From Hydra vulgaris (taxonomy: Eukaryota > Cnidaria > Hydrozoa > Anthoathecata > Hydridae): a DNA stretch of 64,000 nt. Numbering within the stretch: position 1 is the first letter of the stretch; every line of letters begins with the position of its first letter. Below, in pieces: positions 1 through 10,620 of this stretch. The translations under genes were made by a program, and so were the position numbers. The stretch covers positions 2,311,001-2,375,000 of the forward strand of contig NC_088926.1 in the NCBI RefSeq assembly GCF_038396675.1, given 5' to 3'. Under the pieces are notes generated by a model. It did not search any database. It saw only the letters and a program-made list of their open reading frames with translations, and was not told the origin of the DNA.

Positions 1-1724
1 CTTGTTTTCAAATACCTTTTTCCTTTTTCAAGGGCAGCTTCGAGAGATTTAGAACTAAATCTTTGTGCCAATTTTTGTAATGCTTGAAAACCATTCATGC
101 CTGAAGCAGTAACATCATCTAATCCAGCTAAGCTTTTTTGACTTGAAGGTTTTATTGCATGCAAGACTTTCCACAAACTTGAATCAGATAATGGTATATA
201 ATTGTTTTCACTACAACTTTTTTGATAGAACATGATAGCGTGGCTATATTTTGTCGTCAGTATTGCATGCACTATCTTTTGTTCTTCACCGCTGTCGTAT
301 TTTAATTTGGTTATTCCATAAGCAACATCATGCAAAATACCGCTTGTAAATATAAAGTCTAAGAAATGTTCACACTTCGTTTGATCAAGACTAGATCGGA
401 CGAATACTTTCTTCTCTGGAAATGCCAACCCTTTATGAGATGCATGCCATTTTCTTGCTGTTTCTATACGATGTTTGGTACACTCAAATGTGTTCATTAT
501 AAACTTTTTGGTATACTTGGTATGGTCTAATAATGAGAGGATAACTAACTTTCCCATGGAATTACTTTGCTTATATACTTTCTGAGCACGAATAATTTCA
601 ATTGGGAGAGGGCTATTTATTTCATCAACATTTTTACTGTTAAGAAAATCTATAAGTATTTCCTCTTGTCCAGGAGCAACAGCTTCCGCAAATTTTTTCT
701 TTAATAAGTTTTCTAGGCGAACATACTTGCGTTTTAACTTATCTTTAGTAGTATCTTCCAGATATTCGAACTTCCTTTTTAATCTAAATTTTATTGGACT
801 TGCATTAAGAACCTCAGTTACACTCTCACGGCTTCTTAGAGATTCGTCCAAAATCTCCTGTGAAACATTAATTTCACCGGGATCAAATTCTTCATCTGGA
901 GTAGCAGTTGTCATATATGTTTGTTCTTGTTGTGTTTGTGTTTCTGTACATAAATTGGTGTTTTCGTTGACTCTAGATAAAGCAGTTTCTTGCTTTAAAT
1001 GGGTAAAACACAGCATTGCACCAACTGAAAATACTTCATTGTATCGCTTTGACATTGATATGACGACATGTATTGGTGACGCCCTTAAAGCGGGAGATTT
1101 TTTTCCTTTTATATTTAGATGGTGAGGATGAAAGCATGTTTTTGGAGGATTCCATGCAATGCCAAACGTGTACCGGTGAAAAGCACATATTTGTTCATCC
1201 TTTTCAAGATTTCTTTTAAGTCTATTTGCAATAAGTCCATTTTCTTCCCAAATATTATTATCGTTTAATCGCATGACCTAAAAACAATTTTTTAAACAAT
1301 TATTAAGTGTGTCATTTAAAGCATTGTTTATAATCTGACTCTTCACGAAAAATGTTTACATGTTTGAAATACATTGTTGTTATTATTAAAATACAATATT
1401 GCAAGAGTGTGATTAATTCAGTGATTATTTATTAAAAGAGTGAGGAATTAATTAAAAGAGCTATTTTTTTTTGTTTAAAGAACTTTGTCTCAAAATCTTA
1501 TTGCAGAGAAGTTATAAAGTATGTAATTATAAAAATTATATTACAGTCTGCGTAAATTTAAAATACATAATTACCTTTAAGTTGATGAGGTGTTTCTTAA
1601 CATCAACATCTCCCAGCTGATGAATGTAGAACATTTTGTTTATAATTTTATGTTTTTTGAATGATCCACAATTTCCTTTTGAAAAGCAACAACAGTTTTC
1701 ATAAAAATATTTGTTTTGTTTCAT
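1..1724 (-). CDS. Two-exon gene of unknown function, 3' part beyond window
   Basis: Seen: reading the minus strand, a first exon 1724-1575 starts at ATG and ends AACTTAAAG|gtaatt, a good 5' splice site. A 297-bp intron follows (1574-1278, ending in a T-rich tract and ttttag). Exon 2 then stays open without a stop from 1277 to the window edge, about 425 codons. The splice is phase 0. The first exon is Cys-rich (ENCCCFSKGNCGSF) and exon 2 begins with a Cys/His cluster (ICAFHRYTFGIAW, then PPKTCFHPHHL) that could bind zinc; a charged Lys-rich middle follows (KRKFEYLEDTTKDKLKRKY). A T-rich tract ending in ag lies just before the first ATG, so that exon may also be internal. I do not recognise the family. 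Long intact frames plus splice signals in a decayed transposon landscape argue for a real or recently active gene; a domesticated transposon protein is possible. Confidence 0.6.
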
Positions 1725-2834
1725 ACTCAACTAAAAACAAGTTCTATTTATGCAGTACCTATTTCTCAATAGCAATGATAAAATATCTACTCTATTTATG
1801 CAAATTTTAAAGATCGTTAAAATAAAGTTAAGACATTTTTATGGTAAAGTAAACAACCGCCCACTAACTTGTTTCTCCACAATCGTGATATCAGCGATTC
1901 TTCTTCCATTCGATCACCACAAGTTATTTGGTTATGACGTAAATTTAAATAATTCACTTCTGATCATGTATTGTTTTTTATCATTATTTATTTCAATTGT
2001 TATGATTTCTATATCATAGCCAGAAACGCTTAAATTTTTTCTTAACATTACGTGCAATGTTTCGTGTAATGCTAAATGCTAATTTTGGATGATAGAAATT
2101 TTATTGTGAGCGAAAACCTCATCTGTGTGTCCAAAAAAATATCTCTTCGTACTTAATCATTTTTAACAATTTGTACCTTTATTTTTAACTTAATATCTAA
2201 AGATCACACGAATTTTTTTTATTATTATGTTAGGACCTTTTTGTATTGACAGTTGGATATGTTTACATTTTTACAAAACTAAGCGCCTCTGCCGTAATGG
2301 TTCATTTTGTAAGTATACTAAAACATTTTTTTCCAATTTCAAGCCTTTATATATTAATAGGCCTTAGGTATCACATAACTTTCTTTGCATTTTTAGACTC
2401 AATACCTTTGATAATTTCAAATCCTAAAAGAAAAATTGTGTGCAACACTTCGCCGCTAGAATTAACTCCGATTAAAAATTGACAAAAGTGATTGATTTTG
2501 TACTTTTGAACTATGATAATTAGCCAACCGCACAGTGTCACGCAACTTTTTTATATTTTTTGGAGAGAGCTTTTGGGTTACGTCTGATATTAACTACAAA
2601 AGCTATGTGCAACTTTTTGCCTTGCCAAAAAAATGGGTTCAAAGGTGGCAAAAACTAAATTTTTAAAAAATTTTTAAAAAAATCTCAAAAATTTAAGCCC
2701 AGATTCCGAGTGAACGAAACATTTTTGAAATTTTTTTTTCCCCAACAGGTTTTTTCTATATTCTGATCAATATATAAAAAATTCAAGCAATTTGGAGGAG
2801 GTCACTTCCATTGACTGCCTGATTCTTACAAAAA
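1725..2834. other. Unassigned AT-rich sequence upstream of the left gene
   Basis: No recognisable coding sequence. Short open frames are AT-rich and without family features. The stretch may hold the promoter of the minus-strand gene to its left, but no specific element can be supported. Confidence 0.4.
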
Positions 2835-3539
2835 ATGACTCTTAACTCGCAAAAAGTGAAAATAACTAAGCGAATCATTAATGACGTCATTAACGACGTT
2901 TCTATTGAACTTTTTAATCAATCTTTATCTTCTGAAAACTGGGATAATATATTACAAATAAAAAACACTAACAAAGCCTATGACAATTTTCTTCAAATAT
3001 TTCAATATTTCAATATTTAATATTTCAATTAAAAATTATTAAATCTAATATGAATTTGAACCCATGTATAACTAACAGAATATTAAAATCATCAAAAAAC
3101 AAACAACTTTAGTACGAAAAATTTCTTAAAAAAAGAACATTTGATAATGAATCCAATTATAAAAACTATAAAGGTATTTTTGAGCTAGTTATAAATCGTT
3201 CAAAGAAAATATTTTATTCAAATCAATTACTAAAATTCAAAGGCGACACTCAGAAATAGTGATCGACCGAAAACGAAATTTAAGCCGAAACCGAAAGTAC
3301 AGAAATTTCGGTTCAGTAAAGCCGTAGCCGAAACCGAAACCGAAATTTCGGCCGAAATTTGAAAATGAATGTTTAAAATCCCTGAACCTTTTATGATCAC
3401 CGAATTAAAGCAAAAAAAAAACTTATTTACATATATCAAAGCAATCACCATGTAACATAGTTTGATAAAAACTATAATATGTCAAGACATTTTAATAATT
3501 AAAGGTAATAATTGAAGTATTTTCTCTGCGAAATACATT

Positions 3540-3690
3540 TTTTTTCATGTTTACTGGCAAAAGTCTGTTTCTTTCGTTTGAAAGAATTTCTCCAGCAGTT
3601 AAAAACAACCTTTTAACTTCGGCAGATGTTGGTGGAGGTCTAAGGAATCTCTTTGCTATTTTTGCTAAACCAAACTTTGCTTTTAGTGTT
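3540..3690 (-). pseudogene. hAT transposase C-terminal dimerisation domain remnant
   Basis: Minus-strand translation gives LAKIAKRFLRPPPTSAEVKR followed by LFLTAGEILSNERNRLLP. This is the conserved C-terminal hAT pattern (SxxxERLFSxAGxIxxxxRxRLxP). Only about 50 residues survive; the rest of the transposase is missing, so the element cannot move by itself. Confidence 0.75.
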
Positions 3691-3715
3691 ATTTTCTAAT
3701 ATAAATCTATAAACC

Positions 3716-3909
3716 TTTTTTTTTTTTTTTGTTATTTAGGTGCCCAAAGAAGACCTATAGGTTTTGTCACAGAGCACCGCGGAAGCACATTTAACCAGGA
3801 AGTTCACGCCTCCTTCATTACCGTGATGCAAAAATATATCCGAAGCTCGTTTCGAGCCTGGATCTCCTGATTACAAGGAAACCGCTCTGACCACTGCGCC
3901 ACGGTAGCA
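3716..3909 (-). mobile_element. tRNA-derived SINE, copy 1
   Basis: On the minus strand the head reads GCTACCGTGGCGCAGTGG (box A-like) and about 40 nt later GGCTCGAAACGAGC (box B-like), then a body shared with 44921-45116 (TCACGGTAATGAAGGAGGCG; GCGGTGCTCTGTGACA) and a poly(A) tail, visible as the T run near 3716-3730. Related sequence is at 16113-16260. It interrupts the hAT element. Confidence 0.85.
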
Positions 3910-5141
3910 CAGGAAACTTTAGACCTTCTTTGAAGTTTAAATCAATTTTTGAGATTTATAGGACTGCCGGTAGTTGTGTTGCTTTTTCAGTTAGGATATT
4001 TTTTAGAGTAAACCACTTCTTAAATGTGATGAAAGTCCGCTAAGTGATTGAAGTTTTGGATCGTGCGATCCACGAAATATTTTCAAATTGCAAGCTCCGT
4101 ATTTGAAATCACTAACTGTCACGGTAAAATGATACCATAAACCAGTTTTTTATCGATTGTTTTCAATTGTAAAATTTAGCACTGAGAAAATTTTGATGAA
4201 GCTATTGGTTTGGGTTGCTTTACTTAAATGTTAATTCATTTTAAGAATGATTTAAGAAGAGTAACTTAAAACTATTATGTAACGTGATTTCAATTAAAAT
4301 TTTTACAATTGTTATAATTAAAAATTGATTTACTAACAAAAGATTACAATTAGGAAACCGTCATGATCCCACTCTATATTAAAACTTAAAAAAATCTTTT
4401 AAAAGTTTCGGTTTATTTCGGTTGCGGTTTGAACCGAAATTTCGGCCGAAACAGGAAAAGTAAAAAAATTGTTGAAGCAGAAATTTCGGTTTCGGTTTCG
4501 GCCGAAGCCGAAAGTTTCCGTTCACTACTCAGAAAACCTGGAATGTCATTAAAGAATTAATTGTTAAAAAATAGTTACTTTTTAATTTTTAGAATTAATT
4601 GTTAAAAAAAAAAACTACTTGTCTTCCAAAAACAATAAACTTTAATGGCGTTGATAACTTAATGAATCAAAAATTGCAAAAACATTTGATCAAGTTTTTG
4701 TTAGTGTAGGATCAAATTTTGCCTTAAAACTAAAACTTGGTAAATTTAGCGAAGAGTCATATTTAACTGCTAACAATACAATAATGACCAAAAATAAACT
4801 GACTAAAAATGTGTTATTAATTGCTTTTCTAACGTTAAAACTAACCAAATGATTAGGTGTTGATGAAATAAGCAGTAATGTTGTAATAAAACCTATGCAT
4901 TATTTAATAACACCACTGCGATACGATGCCAAATATTATTAAAACACTATTTAAAAAAATGCAGCACAAATATCTTACTAGGCATGCAAACAATAATTAT
5001 ATTCAAGCTAAAACTTACTTTGAAGCCACTAAGTTTTCTATCACAGCTAGAGGCCCCCAACTATGGAGTATAGTAGTTAAAAATGACATCAAATTATTTT
5101 ATAAGACAAAATTATTCGAAAGCTCGGTACGTTCCATGTAG

Positions 5142-5530
5142 CGCTCACAGTCTGAATATGGCTGGTGTGTACGCAGTTGAATCAGCCATTGAGATCAAAG
5201 TATTTTTTAAAAATGTCAAATCTTGATACGTATTTTTTAGTGAAAGTCTTGCCCGATGGAAGATCTTCTCTGAAGCGAAAGGAATTTAACTGCATAGAAT
5301 TTCTATAACAAGATGGAGCTCTCGTACCAACTTGACCAAACTACTTGCCGAGAGGCCGAAAGAAATGTTGGCAGCTCTTAAACATGTCACGAAAAATCTG
5401 GACTTGATAAGCGAGCAGCTCAGCCATACAAGAGACAAAAAAAATGATTTTTATCTTTTAAATTTGTGTTGCCAGTTTACGATTCAGTACAAAACCTTTA
5501 CTATCATTATAATATATAACCCTTACTATC
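5142..5530 (+). pseudogene. hAT/ZMYM-type transposase, upstream part of a split gene
   Basis: Plus-strand frame includes ISITRWSSRTNLTKLLAERP then ALKHVTKNLDLISEQLSHTR. The TRWSSR motif is characteristic of the ZMYM-type hAT transposases. It stops abruptly at 5531 at the boundary of LINE2. The downstream part of this transposase is at 33797-32796 on the minus strand; the two become collinear once the inversion between the LTR elements is undone. The N-terminal end and its terminal repeat are not found. Confidence 0.6.
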
Positions 5531-6494
5531 AAGGTAAGACGGAAATAGGTCTGTAGTTGGAAATATTAGTTTCGTCACCAGATTTAAAAATTAGAGTGAT
5601 TACGGCAACTTTAATTTTTTTTTGCACAACACCTAGTTTTAATGAAAGGTTAAAAATATGAAATAATGACGGTTTAATGATACCGAAAACTGACTTAAAA
5701 ACATTTACACTAACTTTGTCAATGCCCGCACTTTTATTACTTTTAAGACTATTAAAAGTATTCCTTATCTCGCTTAGATTTAAATTAGATACTTCCATAA
5801 GAGTATTACACGGTTTAATATAAGATTCAAATTCTTTGGTACTTGGCGGAATTTTACTCGCCAAGTTCGGCCCTACTTCTAGAAAAAATTAGTTTAGTTT
5901 TTCAGCTATTTTAATATCATAAATCATTTCCCTGTCAATTAAAAGCTTTTGGGGGAGATTATTTTTTACACATTTATTTTTACCATCTATTTGTTTAATT
6001 ATGTTCCACGTATTTTTTGGGTCGCCGTTGGTTTTTTCCAGCAACTTGGCATAATAAATTTTTTTAGAGTGTTTTTTTGTTTTTTAAAAGTTTTTATAGT
6101 TTTTGTAGTTTATTTCATTTTTATATGTTTTATGCCTTAATTATTTGATTGTTAAACTAGTTTTGGTTTAAAAACTGCTTAAATAAGTTTTAAATTTTCT
6201 AAAACTACCAGATGATTGTCTATAAATAGAATTAATTACAATATTTTTGGTGGTTTTGTTTATAATTTCTATGCACAGCGACTCATAATCTGTTTCATTA
6301 TTGATTTGTGGACAAAAATACTAACACCACCACCAGCGTAATTAAGACGCGGTTGGTGAACTGATACGTAATTACTTAATTCAAAATTTGAATTTTTTCC
6401 GTTTGTTTTAAGCCAAGTTTCCGTGATACAAATTATTTGAAATTCGTGGTTTAGTTGATGCAATAAGAGTTTAAGATTTTCAAAAGTTTTGTTA
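5531..6494 (-). pseudogene. LINE2 middle segment: endonuclease start to reverse transcriptase start
   Basis: Minus strand: endonuclease start (NKTFENLKLLLHQLNHEFQI then CITETWL at 6490-6400; GGGVSIFVHKS near 6320), then a deletion removing most of the endonuclease, the linker (KNTWNIIKQIDGKN near 6010), and the reverse transcriptase start (KSNKSAGIDKVSVNVF near 5740; NYRPISVLP at 5560-5536). It ends at CAAGG (5531-5535), a 5-mer that also begins the LINE2 3' segment at 35461-35465. In the restored arrangement this is the outer end of the inverted 5' part of a twin-primed insertion. Confidence 0.8.
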
Positions 6495-6516
6495 CAGGGT
6501 TTATGCGAAATATAAA

Positions 6517-6680
6517 ACATTTTTTAAGAAAATATAAAACATTTTTTAAGAAAATATAAAACATTTTTTAAGAAAATATAAAACATTTTTTAAGAAAATA
6601 TAAAACATTTTTTAAGAAAATATAAAACAATTTTTAAGAAAATATAAAACAATTTTTAAGAAAATATAAAACATTTAATT
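6517..6680. repeat. 22-bp tandem array, left end of the Tc1-type element
   Basis: About seven head-to-tail copies of a 22-bp unit (ACATTTTTTAAGAAAATATA plus AA), the last copies slightly diverged. The same unit in inverse orientation forms the right array. Confidence 0.9.
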
Positions 6681-6841
6681 ACGTAATTACTCCTTAGCAC
6701 TTTGGAATTTATGAGGTTTATTCATAATCATATTTTTATCCAGAGAAAACTTTTTAAATGCAATACATGTGTTATCATGCCTTACTATGCTTATAATTAA
6801 AATATATTATTCAAGATTTATTTTGTTGTTTTAACTGATAA

Positions 6842-7852
6842 ATGGAAAATGAGAGAGAAAGGAAAAAAAGACCACTTATTACAAAGGATATTGTAAGAAC
6901 CATAAGAAAGTCAATTCTAAAAGAAATGAAGTTAAAAAAAATAGGGGAAGAAGTTGAAATATCAGTTTCTGCAACACGTTCTATTTCTGATAAAATCAGT
7001 AAAGGACTTAGTGATGATGAAATCACATCAGTAAAAAAAGGAAGGCGCAGCTCTTATGACGAGACGCTTAAATCTGAAATTCGATTGTTAATTGAGCATG
7101 ATCCATCTCATACTTTAGCATCATTGAGAAACATTCTTATTGAAAGGAATATTAATGTATCTATACCAACAATATCTAAGTATTTGAAGTCGATGGAGTT
7201 TACTAGAAAATGACTTACATTAGTACCAAAAAAAAGAAACTTGCCGCAAAACGTTGATTTAAGACAAAGTTATTGCTGGACTATTAATTCGATTCCTGAC
7301 AATAACTTAGTATTTCTAGATGAAACAGGCTTTAACTTACATACTTCTAAGCAATATGGCTATTCTATAAAGAATACAAAATGTTTTGTTACAGTGCCAG
7401 CAAATCGTGGAAAGAATGTAAGTCTAATGGCCGCTATAACAGTTAATGGTATTCTAAGCTTTAAGATAGTGGATGGTGCCTATAATGGCGATATTTTTTG
7501 TGATTTTATAACCAATAATTTAAGACCGTATTTCCAAACAAATCCTCATTTTGTACTAGTATTGGATAATTGTGCATTTCATCGTCGAAGAGATGTAATC
7601 AATTTGCTCGGCCAATCCAATGTTTCAGTTTACTTTTTGCCACCTTATTCACCGCAATTGAACCCGATCGAGGAATACTTTAGTTGTCTTAAAGCTAATT
7701 ATACTTCTATAAGGCCGTTTCCAAAAACCAGCAATGAAGTTAAGGCTACTTTAAATTGGCTTATACCGACAATTGGCATTGATTTTTGTGGTTGGTATTG
7801 TAATATGAGAAGATGGGATTTGAAAGGCATAGCAAGGCAAGAGTTTTATTAA
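6842..7852 (+). pseudogene. IS630/Tc1-type transposase (DD34E) with one in-frame stop
   Basis: One frame with a single TGA at 7211-7213. The first part (123 aa) is basic and helical with two helix-turn-helix-like regions (KIGEEVEISVSATRSISDKI; SIPTISKYLKSMEF). The part after the stop is a DDE_3-like catalytic domain: FLDETGF, VLDNCAFH and YSPQLNPIEEYF carry D, D and E, with 34 residues between the second D and the E. All three catalytic residues are intact, so the stop is the only visible lesion. Total about 336 codons, normal for the superfamily. Confidence 0.88.
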
Positions 7853-8094
7853 AGTGGATACTTTGTTATTTATATTATATCTTTAAATATAATGAGTTTT
7901 AGTTATATTAAAAAAATACACTTTATTATTTAGAAATTTATGAATAACTTTATACATCATATATGCACTCTTAAATAACTAAAATGTTTTATATTTTTTT
8001 AAAAATTGTTTTATATATTTTTTTAATGCTTTATAATTTTATAAATTTGTTTTTTATTTTCTTACAATTTGTTTTGTATTTTATAAAAAAATGT

Positions 8095-8325
8095 TCTATA
8101 AATTCTTAAAAAATGTTTTATATTTTCTTAAAAAATTTTTTATATTTTCTTAAAAAATGTTTTATATTTTCTTAAAAAATGTTTTATATTTTCTTAAAAA
8201 ATGTTTTATATTTTCTTAAAAAATGTTTTATATTTTCTTTAAAAATGTTTTATATTTTCTTAAAAAATGTTTTATATTTTCTTAGAAAATGTTTTATATT
8301 TTCTTTAAAAATGTTTTATATTTCG
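8095..8325. repeat. 22-bp tandem array, right end of the Tc1-type element
   Basis: About ten copies of the complementary unit (TTTTATATTTTCTTAAAAAATG-like, 21-22 bp), with single-base variants. Together with the left array it makes long inverted repeats of unequal length. Confidence 0.9.
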
Positions 8326-8336
8326 CATAAACCCTG

Positions 8337-8389
8337 TAATACCTCGAATGTTTACATTTAATATAGAAAAGTTATTTTTGTTTTTACAG
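8337..8389 (-). pseudogene. LINE2 ORF2 sliver between the Tc1-type element and the LTR element
   Basis: Minus strand encodes KNKNNFSILNVNIRGI, the conserved start of a LINE endonuclease domain. Its upstream neighbour in the protein (ESTQRLC) lies at 36575-36595 on the plus strand, next to the second LTR element; both carry the 4-bp ACAG/CTGT at the LTR edge. Confidence 0.8.
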
Positions 8390-8645
8390 TGTAATTCCGG
8401 AAAGTTCTAGAACATTTAATGACGTTCGAGATTTAATAGCTTTAATAGATTTTACCAATAATAATTGTAAATATGTTTTTGCGGTGATTTATGACGGTGT
8501 TTTGAAGGATATTTTAGGAAAAGCATAGAGTATATATATTGAGGAAAAAATTGTAAATAGCAGAGTTTTAGTTAGGAGAAAAGATTATCGTTTATTGATT
8601 TAATTTATCTGTTTATTGATTTGTTGATTACGAGAAAAAACTACA
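8390..8645 (+). repeat. 5' LTR of copy 1
   Basis: Begins TGTAATTCCGG, ends AAAAAACTACA. Differs from its own 3' LTR at four sites (TGTAAT/TGTATT, TAGATTT/TAGTTTT, AAAAAATTG/AAAAATTTG, TTATCG/TTATTG). At all four it matches the 5' LTR of copy 2 instead. A TATATATATT sequence inside could be the promoter. Confidence 0.92.
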
Positions 8646-8657
8646 AGCTAACCGGGC

Positions 8658-9257
8658 ATGGAACCAAGTATGAGATTATTTGATATGTTTGAAACGTATG
8701 ATGGCACTTCGGATACTGCTGTTTGGATTCAACGAACGAAAGTGATTTCTGAAATTCAGAACTTAAAGCTTGAATTTCTTTTTCCGATTCTTCTCAGAGA
8801 AGCTGCTTATGCAGTGTACGATGCTTTAACCGCGGAAGATAAAAAAGATGTTGTGGAAGTCGAGCGTGTGTTATTAGCGGCGTTTTCTGTAGATGCCTAT
8901 ACTGCATATGAACTGTTTACAAAACGAAAACTATGTGACGGAGAAAAAGCCGACGTGTTTTTGGCTGATTTAAGACGATTAGCCTATCTTGCTAAATTAT
9001 CAGAGGAGTGTGTGCGTTTGGCGTTTGTTGTGGGTTTGCCAGAAGTTTTATCATCAAGATTTCGAGCCGTAATGGACCCGATTGATATAATGTTACCCAG
9101 AGTGAGAGCTGCTTTGAACTGTGCAAATGTGTTTGACAGTGACGCTGTTGGCGCTGTATCTAGACGCCATGCTACAAAAACCGCGAGGAATCTGCGCTAC
9201 CTCGCTCCTGAACAACGGTGGAATGAGCGCATTATCTTTTATTCGTTTAAAAGTTAA
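8658..9257 (+). CDS. gag-like protein of LTR copy 1
   Basis: 199 aa, helical and charged, beginning MEPSMRLFDMFETYDGTSDT, like the capsid region of gypsy-type Gag. No CCHC zinc knuckle is seen, so the nucleocapsid end may be lost. The ATG lies only 12 nt after the LTR, leaving no room for a usual leader; a TGG-starting primer site, if present, would overlap the gag start (TGGAACC at 8659). It overlaps the next frame by 137 nt in a different phase. Confidence 0.75.
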   Translation: MEPSMRLFDMFETYDGTSDTAVWIQRTKVISEIQNLKLEFLFPILLREAAYAVYDALTAEDKKDVVEVERVLLAAFSVDAYTAYELFTKRKLCDGEKADVFLADLRRLAYLAKLSEECVRLAFVVGLPEVLSSRFRAVMDPIDIMLPRVRAALNCANVFDSDAVGAVSRRHATKTARNLRYLAPEQRWNERIIFYSFKS

Positions 9258-10620
9258 CGGTATGGTTGCGACAGCTTTAGTGGACACAGGATGTTCGAAG
9301 ACGATTTTGAATAAAAAATTTCTGCCCAAAAGTCAATGTAGGTACTCAAACTCTCAAAAGGTAGTAACGTTTGAAGGAAAAGTTCATCAGTGCACTGGGT
9401 CAGCGGTCGTGATTCTTGAGGTTGATGGCATTAAAGCACGTGATGAAGTTATTTTAGTGGACTTCCAACCGTTTGGAGTTGATATGATGCTCGGAATGAG
9501 TTCCATTAAATTACTAGGAGGAGTATCCATTTCTCCTTTGGGAAAAGCGAAGTTCGGATTGAGTTACTGTGGAGCATCGGCTTTGAACAAGGACAAAGTT
9601 AAGAAAATCGAAATAAAAAAGAAAGATCACGAAGCAGTTTTTAATGGTGTTGAATGGAGAGTCAAATGGAAATGGAGAGATGGAGAAAGCTCCGACCGAT
9701 TGCGCAATAAAGTGGCACAGTACGGAATTCCACAACACGCTAGAGCAGACTATGAAAACGAACTACAGGATTGGATTGATCGGAAGTGGCTGTTAGAGTA
9801 TGACGAAAATGAACTGGGGCCGCCCAAAGGGCAGATTCCTTTAATGGCTGCCATTCAGAGAAACAAAGACCACAAAATCCGACCTGTTCTGGACTGGAGA
9901 GAAGCTAACGATTTCATTGAGACATACACGAGAGATGCAGATGTGTGTGTAGAAAAGCTTAGAGAATGGAGAAGAATGGGTAACAAACCAGCAATTATTG
10001 ATTTACGCAAGGCTCATCTTCAACTAAAAACTGATAAATCTCTTTGGCCCTTCCAAACAGTGGTGTTTCGAAATAAAAGGTATTGTTTGACACGACTTGG
10101 TTTCGGATTGAACGTTGCGCCAATGATCATGAAATCCGTTGTGAGTGCCGTCATTGATCAAGACGAATTAGTGAAGAGTGGAACGTCCGCTTATGTTGAC
10201 GACATTTACGTAGACGAAAGTGTGGTGAGTCTTGTTTATGTCAAGAGGCATTTTTTAAAATATGGTTTAGAAAGTAAAGAAGGTGAGCAGATTGGTAATG
10301 ATGGAGTTCGTGTGTTAGGATTGTGTGTGCGCAAGGTTGGTAACAAACTGATGTGGTCCAGAGGGAATCGAGTTGATGCTATCTCGCAAAAGTTAACCAG
10401 GAGAGTTGTGTTTTCAATTTGTGGACAGTTGGTAGGACATTTACCCGTGTGTGGTTGGCTGCGAGTGATTTGTAGTCTCTTGAAGAGGGAAGCTGTCAGT
10501 CTGACGAAGGGTTGGGACGATGAAATTTGTGATGAGAACGTTAAGTGGGTGCTTAAAAAAGTATTTGCTGAGGTGGAACGTTGCGAGCCTGCTTGTGGTG
10601 ATTGGGCATGTGTGTGGTGA
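9121..10620 (+). CDS. Protease and reverse transcriptase of LTR copy 1
   Basis: 499-aa frame. Aspartic protease active site ALVDTGCSKT at residues 52-61. Reverse transcriptase follows: PVLDWREAN (255-263), IDLRKAHLQL with the first catalytic Asp (D294), LTRLGFGLNVAP (323-334), and YVDDIYVDE (358-366) with the catalytic Asp pair. The frame ends at a TGA while RNase H continues in another frame, so a frameshift separates them. The same protein is predicted, residue for residue, from copy 2. Confidence 0.88.
   Translation: MQMCLTVTLLALYLDAMLQKPRGICATSLLNNGGMSALSFIRLKVNGMVATALVDTGCSKTILNKKFLPKSQCRYSNSQKVVTFEGKVHQCTGSAVVILEVDGIKARDEVILVDFQPFGVDMMLGMSSIKLLGGVSISPLGKAKFGLSYCGASALNKDKVKKIEIKKKDHEAVFNGVEWRVKWKWRDGESSDRLRNKVAQYGIPQHARADYENELQDWIDRKWLLEYDENELGPPKGQIPLMAAIQRNKDHKIRPVLDWREANDFIETYTRDADVCVEKLREWRRMGNKPAIIDLRKAHLQLKTDKSLWPFQTVVFRNKRYCLTRLGFGLNVAPMIMKSVVSAVIDQDELVKSGTSAYVDDIYVDESVVSLVYVKRHFLKYGLESKEGEQIGNDGVRVLGLCVRKVGNKLMWSRGNRVDAISQKLTRRVVFSICGQLVGHLPVCGWLRVICSLLKREAVSLTKGWDDEICDENVKWVLKKVFAEVERCEPACGDWACVW

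Larger units (their letters stand above)
3257..4527. mobile_element. hAT-type DNA transposon with 8-bp target duplication
   Basis: The 8-bp direct repeat CTCAGAAA flanks it exactly (3249-3256 and 4528-4535). Ends are inverted repeats starting TAGTGATCGACCGAAA and, from the right, TAGTGAACGGAAACTTTCGG, followed on both sides by clusters of the motif CCGAAACCGAAA and its complement. 8-bp duplications with such ends are typical of hAT elements, and a hAT dimerisation-domain remnant lies inside. It sits in the LINE6 remnant, and a SINE has inserted into it. Confidence 0.85.
2835..5141 (+). pseudogene. Degenerate CR1/L2-type LINE fragment (LINE6), split by a hAT
   Basis: Plus-strand remnants of LINE ORF2: a linker between endonuclease and reverse transcriptase (SSENWDNILQIKNTNKAYD near 2930), then after the hAT insertion the start of the reverse transcriptase domain near 4650-4900 (QVFVSVGSNFALKLKLG; LGVDEISSNVVIKP), a large internal deletion, and the ORF2 C-terminus near 5030-5060 (ITARGPQLWS). 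Stops and frameshifts are frequent. The C-terminal part gives out near 5110-5140, where hAT transposase sequence begins soon after. Confidence 0.75.
6495..8336 (+). mobile_element. Tc1/mariner-superfamily transposon with repeat-rich ends, inserted at TA
   Basis: Inverted ends CAGGGTTTATGCGAAATA and its complement, directly flanked by TA (6493-6494 and 8337-8338). Removing the element and one TA rejoins the LINE2 endonuclease in frame (NIRGINKTFENLK). Each end continues into an array of a ~22-bp unit, in opposite orientation at the two ends. Contains one transposase gene with a nonsense codon. Confidence 0.9.

Noticed and set aside
6517-8325. Regularly spaced 22-bp repeats as a CRISPR-like array
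   Set aside because: Units are contiguous without spacers, AT-rich and sit inside transposon ends with TA target duplications.
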